Shown here: one piece after another, positions 1 to 8,063 of the stretch
Numbering within the stretch: the stretch's first letter is position 1
How the letters are laid out: every line of letters starts with the position of its first letter
Assembly: GCA_963783965.1 (NCBI GenBank)
Contig: CAWAPQ010000014.1
Coordinates: 186,001 to 250,000, forward strand
Source: Bog-473 sp963783965
GTDB taxonomy: Bacteria > Actinomycetota > Acidimicrobiia > Acidimicrobiales > RAAP-2
DNA length: 64,000 nucleotides
Direction: 5' to 3'
Translations under genes and position numbers: made by a program
The notes under the pieces: model-generated
Database searches by the model: none
Seen by the model: the letters and a program-made list of their open reading frames with translations, nothing else
Told to the model about the DNA's origin: nothing

Positions 1-630
1 GAGGCGATGGCCCTGGCGCCCATCCCGACTCCGAAGGTCCTGTGGCGGAAACCGCCCGTGCTCGCGCTCGCCGCCCTCCCGGGGACGGCACTCGGTCGCC
101 TCGGCGAGCCCTCGACGGCGTCGCCGCGAGCGTGGGCCGCCGCGGGTGCCGCCATACGGCTGCTGCACAACGCGCCGCTGCCACCATGGCCCGGACGGAA
201 TCTGGACGAGCTCGCTTCGCGCCTCGACGGCGAGTGCGAGTGGCTCGTCGCGAACGGCGTCCTTCCCACCGACCTGGTCACGCGCAACCGCCGGATTGCC
301 GAGGCTGCGCTCCGGCCGTGGACACCGGTCTTCACCCACGGCGACCTGCAGGTCGACCACGTGTTCGTCGACGGCGACGAGATCACCGGCGTGATCGACT
401 GGTCCGAGGCGGGCCTGGGCGACGCCCTGTTCGATCTCGCCATCCTCACGCTCGGACACGAGGAGCACCTCGGCGACGTCGTCGCGGGCTACGGCACCGA
501 CGTCGACCTCGACGTGATCCGGGCGTGGTGGTCGCTGCGGAGCCTGGTGGCGGCCCGCTGGCTGATCGAGCACGGCTTCGACCCGTCCTCGCCGGGTTGC
601 GAGTTCGCCGTTCTGAGGTGCCAGTTGTGA
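1..630 (+). CDS. Aminoglycoside/choline phosphotransferase-like protein, 5' end missing
   Basis: C-terminal ~209 codons of an APH-family (protein-kinase-fold) phosphotransferase. The reading frame is already open at base 1, so the N-lobe lies outside the window. The Brenner-type catalytic segment FTHGDLQVDHVF, with Asp as catalytic base, is followed by the metal-binding segment ITGVIDWSEAGLGD, the usual APH arrangement. These enzymes transfer phosphate from ATP to small hydroxylated substrates. In actinobacteria most such genes are of unknown substrate, so an antibiotic-resistance role should not be assumed. A methionine at base 7 is in frame but is unlikely to be the true start because ~70-100 N-terminal residues of the fold would be absent. 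Confidence 0.8.
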   Translation, partial: EAMALAPIPTPKVLWRKPPVLALAALPGTALGRLGEPSTASPRAWAAAGAAIRLLHNAPLPPWPGRNLDELASRLDGECEWLVANGVLPTDLVTRNRRIAEAALRPWTPVFTHGDLQVDHVFVDGDEITGVIDWSEAGLGDALFDLAILTLGHEEHLGDVVAGYGTDVDLDVIRAWWSLRSLVAARWLIEHGFDPSSPGCEFAVLRCQL

Positions 631-837
631 AGCTGGAGGAACCGACAGCGACGAGTGCCGTTCTGCCGCATCGACTCTGGACTCGTCCAGCTTCCCGCTC
701 CTGACCGGCGACCTGAGCCACAACATGGTGTGGGGAAGGCGGGATGGCCCTTCGCAAACGCAACTGATGACCAAATCGCCGTGCCATCCCCCGATGCAGT
801 CCTTCAGGAAACCCCGCCGCACGTCGAATCCTGAGCC

Positions 838-2109
838 GTGCCCAACAAGGAAGAGCCCCCTGGGGTCCGTCGCGCCCTGGCGGCGCCTGCAGCCTGGCTC
901 ACGGGCGTGCTGGCGGTTGTGTCGCTCGGGATCGGCGGCGTCTCCGCGGCGAACGCCGGCGCGTCGACGCAGGCCATCCCGAGCGTCACTTCGTCGACCA
1001 GCATCCCCTCGGACAATTTCTGGTTGGCCGACGCCCAGGGTGCAGTCTGGAACTTCGGCAGTGCCGGTGCCTACGGTTCGGCGGCCGGCCTTCCCTTGAA
1101 CCATCCGATCGTCGGGATCACCGCCACCAAGGACCAGGCGGGGTACTGGCTGGTGGCCTCGGACGGCGGCATCTTCTCCTACGGCGATGCCACCTTCTAC
1201 GGCTCGACCGGCTCCATCGCACTCAACAAGCCGATCGTCGGTCTGACCGCGACGCCGGACGGGAAGGGCTACTGGATGGTGGCGTCCGACGGAGGGATCT
1301 TCTCCTACGGCGATGCCACCTTCTACGGCTCGACCGGTTCCATCGCGCTGAACAAGCCCATCGTGGGCATGGCCACCACTCCGGACGGCAAGGGGTATTG
1401 GTTAGTGGCGTCCGACGGCGGGATCTTCAGCTACGGCGACGCCACCTTCTACGGTTCGACCGGGTCCATCCACCTGGCCCAGCCCATCGTCGGCATGGCG
1501 GCGACCCCTGACGGCAAGGGCTACTGGATGGTGGCGGCCGATGGTGGCATCTTCAACTTCGGTGACGCCGCGTTCGACGGTTCCGCCGCCGGAGGGCCGA
1601 GCCTCGATCCGGCGGAGCGCGTGGTCCCGACGCCCTCGGGTCATGGCTACTGGGTGGAAGAGCAGAACGGTACCGCCTACCCCTTCGGCGACGCCGCCGG
1701 CGATCCACCGACGGAAGCCCTGCTGTTCGCCCCCGCCACTCCCGGCGACAAGGCGGTAATCCTCGCGTTCGCGCAACTCGGCAAGCCCTACATCTGGGGC
1801 GGCAACGGGCCGGTGGGCTACGACTGCTCCGGTCTCGCGCTGGCCGCGTGGGAGAGCGTCGGCGTGGGCTTCGCCCGTGTGTCCGATGATCAGTACCACA
1901 CCGCGGGGCAACCGGTCGCGCTGAGTGCCTTGTCGGCCGGCGACCTCGTGTTCTGGGGCACGAGCCAGACCGACTGGACCAGCGTTTACCACACGGCCCT
2001 GTACGTGGGCGGCGACCAGATCGTCGAGGCGACGGGCGACCACGTGCAGCTGAACTCCCTCGGCCAGTGGGGCTCGAGCGATCTCATGCCCAACGGGCGC
2101 CGTCCGTAG
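838..2109 (+). CDS. Secreted 42-residue-repeat protein with C-terminal NlpC/P60 peptidase
   Basis: 423 aa from a GTG start. Residues ~14-41 form a signal peptide or membrane anchor ending in an Ala-rich stretch. Residues ~61-300 contain four close copies plus degenerate flanks of a 42-residue repeat of the type GYWLVASDGGIFSYGDA, which probably folds as a beta-propeller-like surface domain. The last ~120 residues are an NlpC/P60 papain-like domain: catalytic Cys330 in YDCSG and His385 in VYHTALYVGG. Such enzymes cleave peptidoglycan stem peptides outside the cell; the repeats may direct wall or surface attachment. The repeat family is characteristic of Acidimicrobiia in my experience of such proteins. 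The upstream 208 bp hold no further gene. The start is weakly supported because no clear ribosome binding site is seen. Confidence 0.85.
   Translation: MPNKEEPPGVRRALAAPAAWLTGVLAVVSLGIGGVSAANAGASTQAIPSVTSSTSIPSDNFWLADAQGAVWNFGSAGAYGSAAGLPLNHPIVGITATKDQAGYWLVASDGGIFSYGDATFYGSTGSIALNKPIVGLTATPDGKGYWMVASDGGIFSYGDATFYGSTGSIALNKPIVGMATTPDGKGYWLVASDGGIFSYGDATFYGSTGSIHLAQPIVGMAATPDGKGYWMVAADGGIFNFGDAAFDGSAAGGPSLDPAERVVPTPSGHGYWVEEQNGTAYPFGDAAGDPPTEALLFAPATPGDKAVILAFAQLGKPYIWGGNGPVGYDCSGLALAAWESVGVGFARVSDDQYHTAGQPVALSALSAGDLVFWGTSQTDWTSVYHTALYVGGDQIVEATGDHVQLNSLGQWGSSDLMPNGRRP
1141..1644 (+). repeat. Four tandem 126-bp coding repeats
   Basis: Four consecutive 126-bp units begin at 1141, 1267, 1393 and 1519. 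Each encodes a 42-residue module starting GYW and containing DGGIFSYGDA or a close variant. The middle units are nearly identical at the DNA level, which implies recent duplication or gene conversion. They lie in the stalk/propeller part of the NlpC/P60 protein. Confidence 0.9.
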
Positions 2110-2123
2110 GCGTCGCGGAGGCG

Positions 2124-2528
2124 TCAGGAGCGACGGGTCTGCCGGTCGGGGTTCTCCGGGTCGACGCCCCAGCTCGAGACCCACGTGGGCGTGATGCGAA
2201 TGACCTCACGACTCATGGACGGCATCGGGGGGTCGACATCCTCCTGCGCCTGTGCGGTGCCGCGGATCTCGAGTCCACGCACCGTCCAAGGATCGCTCGA
2301 GACGAGGTCGTCCACGACGAGCGCCACGTGGCCGTTGGCTCGGACGTTGCGGAATTTCCGGCTGACACCCATGGCGAAGCCGCCGATGAGGATGTCGCCG
2401 CTCTCCTCGTCGAGGAAGGCGCCTACCGGGCTGTTCTGCGGCGCCCCGCTCGCATCAACGGTGGCGAGGCGGGCCAGCGGCTGGCTCTTGAGGTACTCGC
2501 GTTCGGCCTCGTTCAGTGGGGTGGTCAT
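2124..2528 (-). CDS. PPOX-class F420-dependent oxidoreductase
   Basis: 134 aa from the ATG at 2528; the frame stays open far upstream but that part overlaps the divergent pilin gene. The split-barrel flavin/F420-binding fold of the PNPOx family is recognisable: a start LNEAEREYLKSQPLARLATV, then GAPQNSPVGAF and VSRKFRNVRANGHVALVVDD, followed by a GLEIRGTA strand. This closely matches the MSMEG_5819/OxyR-type group of F420-dependent enzymes described in actinobacteria. It probably reduces a small substrate with F420H2 in the cytosol; the substrate cannot be told. The gene converges on the NlpC/P60 gene, with 14 bp between the stops. Confidence 0.8.
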   Translation of the reverse strand: MTTPLNEAEREYLKSQPLARLATVDASGAPQNSPVGAFLDEESGDILIGGFAMGVSRKFRNVRANGHVALVVDDLVSSDPWTVRGLEIRGTAQAQEDVDPPMPSMSREVIRITPTWVSSWGVDPENPDRQTRRS

Positions 2529-2709
2529 TATTAGATCGTAAAAGCTCGAGCGCGGTTCGTGTCCCCGCGGTTCCGGCGATGAGCGGCTGCGCAGAGTCGC
2601 GCGCAGTGAGTCGGCGGGCTCCTCGAGGAGAACCGCGCGCTCAGGCGACGCCCAGTTGACGCGGTTCGAATGGCTTAAAGGTCGTGCCTCCGTGGTCGAT
2701 AGATCCCCT

Positions 2710-3690
2710 ATGCGGATTGCTGAAAGGAAAACCATTCCGTCGCGCCCGTCCACTGAAGGCAGTGCCGCGCGGAACGCGGCCGGAGAAGCGGGGTTCACCC
2801 TGATGGAACTCCTCATTGTGATTGTCGTCCTGGGTGTGATCGCCGGGATCGTCGTCTTCGCTCTCAGCGGGGTCAGTGCCCAGGCCGCCGTTGCTGCATG
2901 CAAATCGGATGCTTCGAGCGTCGAGAGCGCTGTATCCGACTACAACGCCGAGACCGGCGGACAGCCCCCGGTGACCGCCGCACTGCTGACGACGGGGAAC
3001 CACACGTATCTGCACTCCATGCCGTCGAGCCCTGACTACAACATCACGATCGTCGGCGGCCAGGTAATGATCGCCGCACCCAGTACAGCCACCCCGGTCG
3101 CCTACGGCACACCCAACGCCTGCGCCAACGCAGGGGCTTCCGGTGCCCAGGTGGCCGCTCCGGCCAACGGTGCCGCGGCGACCACGACGACTGCTCCGGC
3201 GCCGCCCACATCAACCACCACGACGACGGCCGCCCCGACCACCACGACGACGGCAGCCCGGACCACCACGACCACCGCGGCGCCCACGACCACCACGACG
3301 GCCGCTCAGGTCGCCAACGGTGTGACCGCGACACCGACGACGAACACCTACGGCGGGTACGGCGGTCAGGACATCGTGACCTTGAGCAACACCAAGGCGA
3401 TCACCGCGCTGACGGTCACGATCAACGTGGCCCGAACGACAGGCGTGACCACCAACGGCGGGTACAACAGCTTGCCCGGCGGCGTTGGAAGCGCCGCGTG
3501 GAGTACCGGAAGCGGCGTCTACACCTATACCTACACCCTGACCTCGGGCAGCATCCCCGCTCGGTACTCGAACGGGCAGATCGCCGCCCAATACGCCGGA
3601 ACGGGGTCTCCGCGGGTGACGTCGGGGGACACTTGGAGAGTGGTCAGCACCTCGAACGGGATCACCTCGACCATCAGCGGCACCTTCTAA
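2710..3690 (+). CDS. Type IV pilin-like protein with Thr-rich linker and C-terminal beta domain
   Basis: 326 aa from ATG 2710; an in-frame TTG at 2656 is possible but less likely. The class III signal is textbook: after a 28-residue leader ending in Gly, the sequence GFTLMELLIVIVVLGVIAG gives cleavage before Phe29 and the conserved Glu at mature position 5. A short pilin head follows, then a Thr/Pro/Ala linker (roughly residues 157-200) and a ~120-residue Gly/Thr/Ser-rich domain with alternating beta-strand pattern, possibly carbohydrate binding. No prepilin peptidase, PilB or PilC gene is nearby, so the assembly machinery must lie elsewhere. The 3' end overlaps the convergent CoA-transferase gene by 4 bp. 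Confidence 0.8.
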   Translation: MRIAERKTIPSRPSTEGSAARNAAGEAGFTLMELLIVIVVLGVIAGIVVFALSGVSAQAAVAACKSDASSVESAVSDYNAETGGQPPVTAALLTTGNHTYLHSMPSSPDYNITIVGGQVMIAAPSTATPVAYGTPNACANAGASGAQVAAPANGAAATTTTAPAPPTSTTTTTAAPTTTTTAARTTTTTAAPTTTTTAAQVANGVTATPTTNTYGGYGGQDIVTLSNTKAITALTVTINVARTTGVTTNGGYNSLPGGVGSAAWSTGSGVYTYTYTLTSGSIPARYSNGQIAAQYAGTGSPRVTSGDTWRVVSTSNGITSTISGTF

Positions 3691-4898
3691 GGCTCGTCGG
3701 CTCCCACGACGCCCTGTCGAGTCAGGTCGTCGATGTCCTCGGCCGAGTAACCCAGGTCGGCGAGCACCTGCTCGGTGTGCTCACCGAGCAGTGGCGGTGG
3801 CCGGCGCGATCCCGGCCGGACGCCGTCGAGATTGAGCGGGGTGCCGACGACCCGCAGGTCCGGGATGTCGGGGTGCGGGAGAGGGACGAGCATCCCGAGC
3901 GCTGCGAGATGGTCGTCTTCGACGAAGTCCGCCACCGAGCGCACGGGAGTACACGGAACCGACCGAGACCGCAGCAGGGCGTGCCACTCGATCGCAGGCC
4001 TCTCGAAGAAGCGGGCCTCCAAGAGGTCGTGCAGGGCGTCTCGATTGGCCACGCGGTCGGCGTTCCGACGGTAGGACGGATCGGCGGCGAGATCGGCAAA
4101 CCCCAGTGCGTCACAGAGCCGGGCGAACAGGTCGTCGTTCCCTGCCGTCACCATCAGGTCGCCTTCGGATGTCGCGAACACCTCGTACGGAGCCAGGAAG
4201 GGCGCACCGCTCCCCCGGCGCTGGGGCTCCTCTCCCGAGCCCATGTAGCCCGCAATGAGGTAGGACAACCACCAGGCAGCCGTCTCATACAGACTGACCT
4301 CGACCAGCCCGCCAAGGCCGGTCTCGGACCGCGTACGGAGCGCGGCCTGAATGCCGACCGATGCCCACATGGCCGTCCCGAGATCGATGGCCGCGATCGG
4401 GAGCCTCGCCGGCGGGCCATCCGGGTAGCCCGTCAGTGACATCATGCCGCTCTCGGCCTGGAGAATGGGGTCATAGCCGGGCCAGTCACGCTTCGGGCCC
4501 CGCGCGCCGTAGGCGGTGATGGAGCAGTAGATCAGGCCGGGATGCTCTGAGCGCAGTGACGTGTCGTCGAGGCCGCGCTTCTCCAGCGAACCGGGCCGAA
4601 AACTCGAGACAACGACGTCGGACTTCGCTGCGAGCCTCCGCACCACCTCCTGGCCGGCCTCGCGATCGAGGTCGACGGCAATGCTGCGCTTGCCCCGGTT
4701 GCCGGCCAGGAACGTTGCGCTCTGGCCGTTCCACTGGGGCGGGCTCCACTGTCGGGTGTCGTCGCCTGAACCCGGCGATTCGACCTTGGTCACGTCGGCA
4801 CCGAGGTCGGCCAGCAACATGGAGCAGTAGGGACCGGCGAAATTTCGGGTCAGGTCGAGAACGGAGATCCCGGCGAGGGCTTCAGAGGGCGAGGGCAT
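3687..4898 (-). CDS. CaiB/BaiF family III CoA-transferase
   Basis: 403 aa from ATG 4898 (a longer frame opens 10 codons earlier). Family III CoA-transferases move CoA between carboxylic acids through an aspartyl-CoA thioester. The N-terminal GISVLDLTRNFAGPYCSMLLADLGADVTKVE is typical, and the GYDPILQ segment places the likely catalytic Asp at residue 143. The acyl substrate is unknown. It may feed degradation of an unusual acid, together with or independently of the adjacent hydrolase and FAD oxidoreductase genes on the same strand. Length is normal for the family (~400 aa). Confidence 0.85.
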   Translation of the reverse strand: MPSPSEALAGISVLDLTRNFAGPYCSMLLADLGADVTKVESPGSGDDTRQWSPPQWNGQSATFLAGNRGKRSIAVDLDREAGQEVVRRLAAKSDVVVSSFRPGSLEKRGLDDTSLRSEHPGLIYCSITAYGARGPKRDWPGYDPILQAESGMMSLTGYPDGPPARLPIAAIDLGTAMWASVGIQAALRTRSETGLGGLVEVSLYETAAWWLSYLIAGYMGSGEEPQRRGSGAPFLAPYEVFATSEGDLMVTAGNDDLFARLCDALGFADLAADPSYRRNADRVANRDALHDLLEARFFERPAIEWHALLRSRSVPCTPVRSVADFVEDDHLAALGMLVPLPHPDIPDLRVVGTPLNLDGVRPGSRRPPPLLGEHTEQVLADLGYSAEDIDDLTRQGVVGADEP

Positions 4899-4951
4899 GA
4901 GAAAGCGGGCGGATGGCCCTCGCGCCACGGTAACGCGGCGACGTGAGCCGC

Positions 4952-5767
4952 TCAGGCCAAGTAATCGAGCAGGAGGCGGTTCACCTCGTCGGGAGCTTCG
5001 AGCTGCATCCAGTGGCCGGGCCCGTCAATGCGCTCATAACGCCAGTCCGCGTCGACGAACTGTCCCGAACCGGCCATCTGCGCCTCCGTGAGCGCGAAGT
5101 CACCGGAGCTCCACACGCCGAGTGTCGGCACGGTGACGGGTGGGAGCGCCGGCGGTGGCTCGATCAGGATGCGCGGGTGGACGTTGGCCCGGTACCAGTT
5201 GAGCCCAGGGGTCAGCGACCCGCTGGACTCGAGGTCGGCGATGACCGCATCCGCATCGGGGTGGCCTGCCCAGGAGCGGAAGTTGGCCCAGTCGTTCGCG
5301 GAAAGCCATTCCTCGGCGATCCCCTCGAACTGGAACAGGAGCATGTACCACGACTTCTCTCGTTGCTCGAGGCCTGCCGCACCAAAGGCGAGCGGGTGGC
5401 CAACGGAGAGTGCGACAAGCCTGTCGACGCGGTCGGGCGCCAGCGAGGCCGCGGTCCAGCCCACCGCGGCACCCCAGTCGTGCCCCACGATCGCGGCCTT
5501 CTCGACGCCGACCTGGTCCAGAATGGCCGCCACGTCCGCCGCCAGCAGGATGATGTTGTAGGCGTCGACCTCTGCCGGCTTGTCGGACTGCCCGTACCCC
5601 CGCTGATCGGGGACGATCACACGGTATCCGGCACTCGACAGGGCGCCGGCCTGGCTCGACCAGAGGCGGCCAGAATCGGGAAAGCCGTGCAACAGGAGGA
5701 CCGGGCGGCCGTCATCGGGCCCGCTGATCTCCACGTTGAGGTTGACGCCCGAGCTGTCGACGCGCAT
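4952..5767 (-). CDS. Alpha/beta hydrolase, epoxide hydrolase-like
   Basis: 271 aa. The start at 5767 is fixed by an AAGGAG ribosome binding site about 9 nt upstream; a longer frame runs on antisense through the next gene. Epoxide-hydrolase/haloalkane-dehalogenase group features: oxyanion motif LLHGFPDSG (residues ~25-33), nucleophile Asp97 in VGHDWGAA, and the C-terminal GPGHWMQLEAP with the catalytic His. It would open an epoxide or cleave a carbon-halogen bond by an alkyl-enzyme ester. It lies 20 bp downstream of an FAD-dependent oxidoreductase gene on the same strand, which suggests that the oxidoreductase epoxidises a substrate the hydrolase then opens. Confidence 0.8.
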   Translation of the reverse strand: MRVDSSGVNLNVEISGPDDGRPVLLLHGFPDSGRLWSSQAGALSSAGYRVIVPDQRGYGQSDKPAEVDAYNIILLAADVAAILDQVGVEKAAIVGHDWGAAVGWTAASLAPDRVDRLVALSVGHPLAFGAAGLEQREKSWYMLLFQFEGIAEEWLSANDWANFRSWAGHPDADAVIADLESSGSLTPGLNWYRANVHPRILIEPPPALPPVTVPTLGVWSSGDFALTEAQMAGSGQFVDADWRYERIDGPGHWMQLEAPDEVNRLLLDYLA

Positions 5768-5787
5768 GCTTCCCACACTCCTTTTCT

Positions 5788-7197
5788 TCAGCCGCTCAGC
5801 GCGGCGAGCAGTTGCTCGCGATCGGGTGCCCTGCCGGGTTCGGTGGCGTCTGGTCGATCCTGACCCAGGATCCGCTCGCGGAGCGATCCGTCCCGCAGCA
5901 CCTCGTCGGGACGGCGGAGCGCCATCCCCATGTCGAGGACGGCGCGGATGTTGTCGCCGTCCCGAAGGGCCGCCTCCTCCAGGCCGCGATTGAGGAGCCA
6001 GAACTCGTCGTCGGTCTCGTAGGGATGCCCCTCCATCAGGGTCTGAATCTCCTGCAGCCGATGACTGTCGTAGGCCTTCGTGGCGCGGTACCAGGGTTCG
6101 ACGATGGAGCGGCTCTGCTGGTACCACCCGGTGGCGAGGGTCCAGGGGTCGGCCTCCGGCTGCCGGAGCTGGTCGCGCAGCACCGTCGCGTGCATCAGCC
6201 CGATGGTCGCACCACGGCCCAACGACGGGTTGGTGCACGACCACGAGTCAGCCACGGCCACAACGCCCGTAGCGACCGGATCGCCCCCTGGTGCGAAATC
6301 CCGGATCCGGTCCTCAATCTTGGCCATCACGGTCACGCTGTCATCGAGCGGCTCCGCGTCGATCCAGTGCGCCGTCAGCGGCAGCAGGCGATTGACCCTC
6401 TCCCAAGTCTCGGGGTGACGCAGCGCCCGGAGCTCGGCGTCCTTCGAGCTGGCGGTCAGTGTCACCGACCAGGTCCCGTTGTCCGCCGGCAACGTCAGAA
6501 TGCCGATGGTGCCCAGATCCTGCTTCAAGGCACCGAACAGCACCGGCATCTCTCCGTCAGTAGATCGGAAATGCCGGCCGTAGTAGACGAATCCCGAGTC
6601 TTCCTGTTCTTCGACGATTGGGGCGGCACCGATATCGGCGAGCCACCGTGGCAGCGGGGAGCGTCGGCCTGAGGCATCGATCACGAGGTCGGCATCCAAC
6701 TCCTCACCCGAATCCAGTCGCACTCCCCTGACATGTGGGACTCCTGCGCGGTCGGACGAACCCGAGAGCAACGTCTGCACCGGGCTATCCCGCCGGATGT
6801 CGGCGTTCTTCGTCTCTTCGCACAGCCGGGCGGTCACTGCCTCCACCATCGGCCGCCGCCCCGTGATCACATCGAAGCGGTCGTCGCCGGGGCGCACCCC
6901 ACCCTTCATCTCGTCAGGGATGTTGGACAGGACGTTGTATCTGACGGCTCCGGCCTCGACCAGACCGTCGCGCAGCTGCGGCAGTTCGGACTCGATAATC
7001 TCGCGGAACCCGCTGAGGAAGAAGTGAGCCATCCGGAACTGGTTGACCCCACGCCGCTCCCACGACTCGAAGGCAGCGCCGGGATCAGGTGGGGAAACGG
7101 CGTCGCGCTCGAGCACGGTCACCTCGTGGCCGTCGTTCGCCAGCAACATGGCCGTGCACAGACCCATGATGCCGCCGCCCACTACGAGTGTCTTCAT
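5788..7197 (-). CDS. FAD-dependent oxidoreductase (monooxygenase/halogenase-like)
   Basis: 469 aa from ATG 7197, with a GGAGGTG ribosome binding site just upstream. The N-terminal Rossmann motif is VVGGGIMGLCTAMLLANDGH; a second conserved segment, DADLVIDASGRRSPLPRWL, resembles the GD/ASG region of group A flavin monooxygenases and geranylgeranyl-reductase-like proteins. The segment VVAVADSWSCTNPSLGRGATIGL corresponds to the third FAD contact (GD-A). Exact reaction unknown. Pairing with the downstream epoxide-hydrolase-like gene suggests oxidation of an alkene or aromatic ring. The frame continues upstream antisense to the sigma-factor gene, but that extension is low-complexity and noncoding. 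Confidence 0.8.
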   Translation of the reverse strand: MKTLVVGGGIMGLCTAMLLANDGHEVTVLERDAVSPPDPGAAFESWERRGVNQFRMAHFFLSGFREIIESELPQLRDGLVEAGAVRYNVLSNIPDEMKGGVRPGDDRFDVITGRRPMVEAVTARLCEETKNADIRRDSPVQTLLSGSSDRAGVPHVRGVRLDSGEELDADLVIDASGRRSPLPRWLADIGAAPIVEEQEDSGFVYYGRHFRSTDGEMPVLFGALKQDLGTIGILTLPADNGTWSVTLTASSKDAELRALRHPETWERVNRLLPLTAHWIDAEPLDDSVTVMAKIEDRIRDFAPGGDPVATGVVAVADSWSCTNPSLGRGATIGLMHATVLRDQLRQPEADPWTLATGWYQQSRSIVEPWYRATKAYDSHRLQEIQTLMEGHPYETDDEFWLLNRGLEEAALRDGDNIRAVLDMGMALRRPDEVLRDGSLRERILGQDRPDATEPGRAPDREQLLAALSG

Positions 7198-7481
7198 GGG
7201 CACCTCCGTTCGGACACGACGGTACTCGCAACACTTGATCAGCAACAGGGTGACGGGACTGGGACCATCGGCCCCCGATCGTGCCCGGCAGGGGAGCCAC
7301 AACTCAGCCTCCTCCGGCCCTCGCAACGCTGGGAGGCGGCTGGGAGAGCCGTCCCATCCCATGGTCGGAGACCCCGTCGCGCGTTGGTGCAGCGTGACGC
7401 CTTGCAATCCATGAGCTGAGCCACGCCGTAATCGGGTTGTGATCGACGGACAGTTGGACCGTCCGCGAACTCTTTTGTGAC

Positions 7482-8063
7482 ATGGGCCCCGGACCGTCGA
7501 TAGAAGGGATGTGGCTAGAGGAGCCTGGCGAACCGGTCGTCGACGTGGCGCAGCTCCGCGCCCGCGACGTCGACGCCTGGGAGGTGCTCTTCGACAGGAT
7601 GTACCCGAGGATGCTGGCCTACGCGGAGCGTAGGGTCGATTCGGCCGACGACGCGCGCGATGCCGTCTCGGAATCCTTCGCCCGAATGGTGCAGAGCCTC
7701 CATCGGCTTGACGCAACAAAGGTGAGCCCCGAGGCGTGGTGCTTCGGGATCCTCCATCACGTCGTGGTCGACCAGCAGAGAACCTCTTATCGCCGTCGGC
7801 GTCCGTTGCCCGTCGAACCACAGGCGCCTGCTCCCGAGCCCGCCGATGGATTGGTGCTCGGCGTTGATCACCAGGGGATGCGCGCCGCCTTCGCTCGTCT
7901 GACCCCGCGCGACCGTGACCTACTCGAGTTGCGGGTCGTTGCAGGACTTTCCGCTGACGAAGTGGCCAGTGTCCTTTCCATGAAGTCCGGCGCAGTCCGG
8001 ATGGCTCAGGCCCGTGCACTTGACCGGTTGCGGTCTCATTTCGAGACCGAGGTCGAACGATGA
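7482..8063 (+). CDS. ECF-type RNA polymerase sigma factor
   Basis: 193 aa. Sigma region 2 covers roughly residues 25-95 (VLFDRMYPRMLAYAERRVDS...ARDAVSESFARM) and region 4 residues ~125-185 (LTPRDRDLLELRVVAGLSADEVASVL), so this is a compact group 4 factor. ATG 7482 is taken as start; ATG 7509 is an alternative, since neither has a good ribosome binding site. The stop overlaps the next start (ATGA), so it is translationally coupled to a single-pass membrane protein that may act as its anti-sigma factor. The 284 bp upstream, shared with the divergent FAD oxidoreductase gene, hold no other gene. Confidence 0.85.
   Translation: MGPGPSIEGMWLEEPGEPVVDVAQLRARDVDAWEVLFDRMYPRMLAYAERRVDSADDARDAVSESFARMVQSLHRLDATKVSPEAWCFGILHHVVVDQQRTSYRRRRPLPVEPQAPAPEPADGLVLGVDHQGMRAAFARLTPRDRDLLELRVVAGLSADEVASVLSMKSGAVRMAQARALDRLRSHFETEVER

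Noticed and set aside
1..630. Antibiotic-resistance aminoglycoside phosphotransferase
   Set aside because: Only the general APH catalytic core is visible and the N-lobe is missing, so resistance cannot be claimed.
630..695. Nested complementary segments (AAGCTGGA with TCCAGCTT; ACGAGT with ACTCGT) after the APH-like gene
   Set aside because: Could be a weak terminator or RNA element, but the arms are far apart and asymmetric, so chance pairing is as likely; not listed as a feature.
1141..1644. 126-bp repeats as a CRISPR or tandem mobile unit
   Set aside because: They are in frame, code a 42-residue protein module and lack spacers.
2542..2709. Possible c-di-GMP riboswitch before the pilin gene
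   Set aside because: The region lacks the conserved GEMM core; only scattered similarity.
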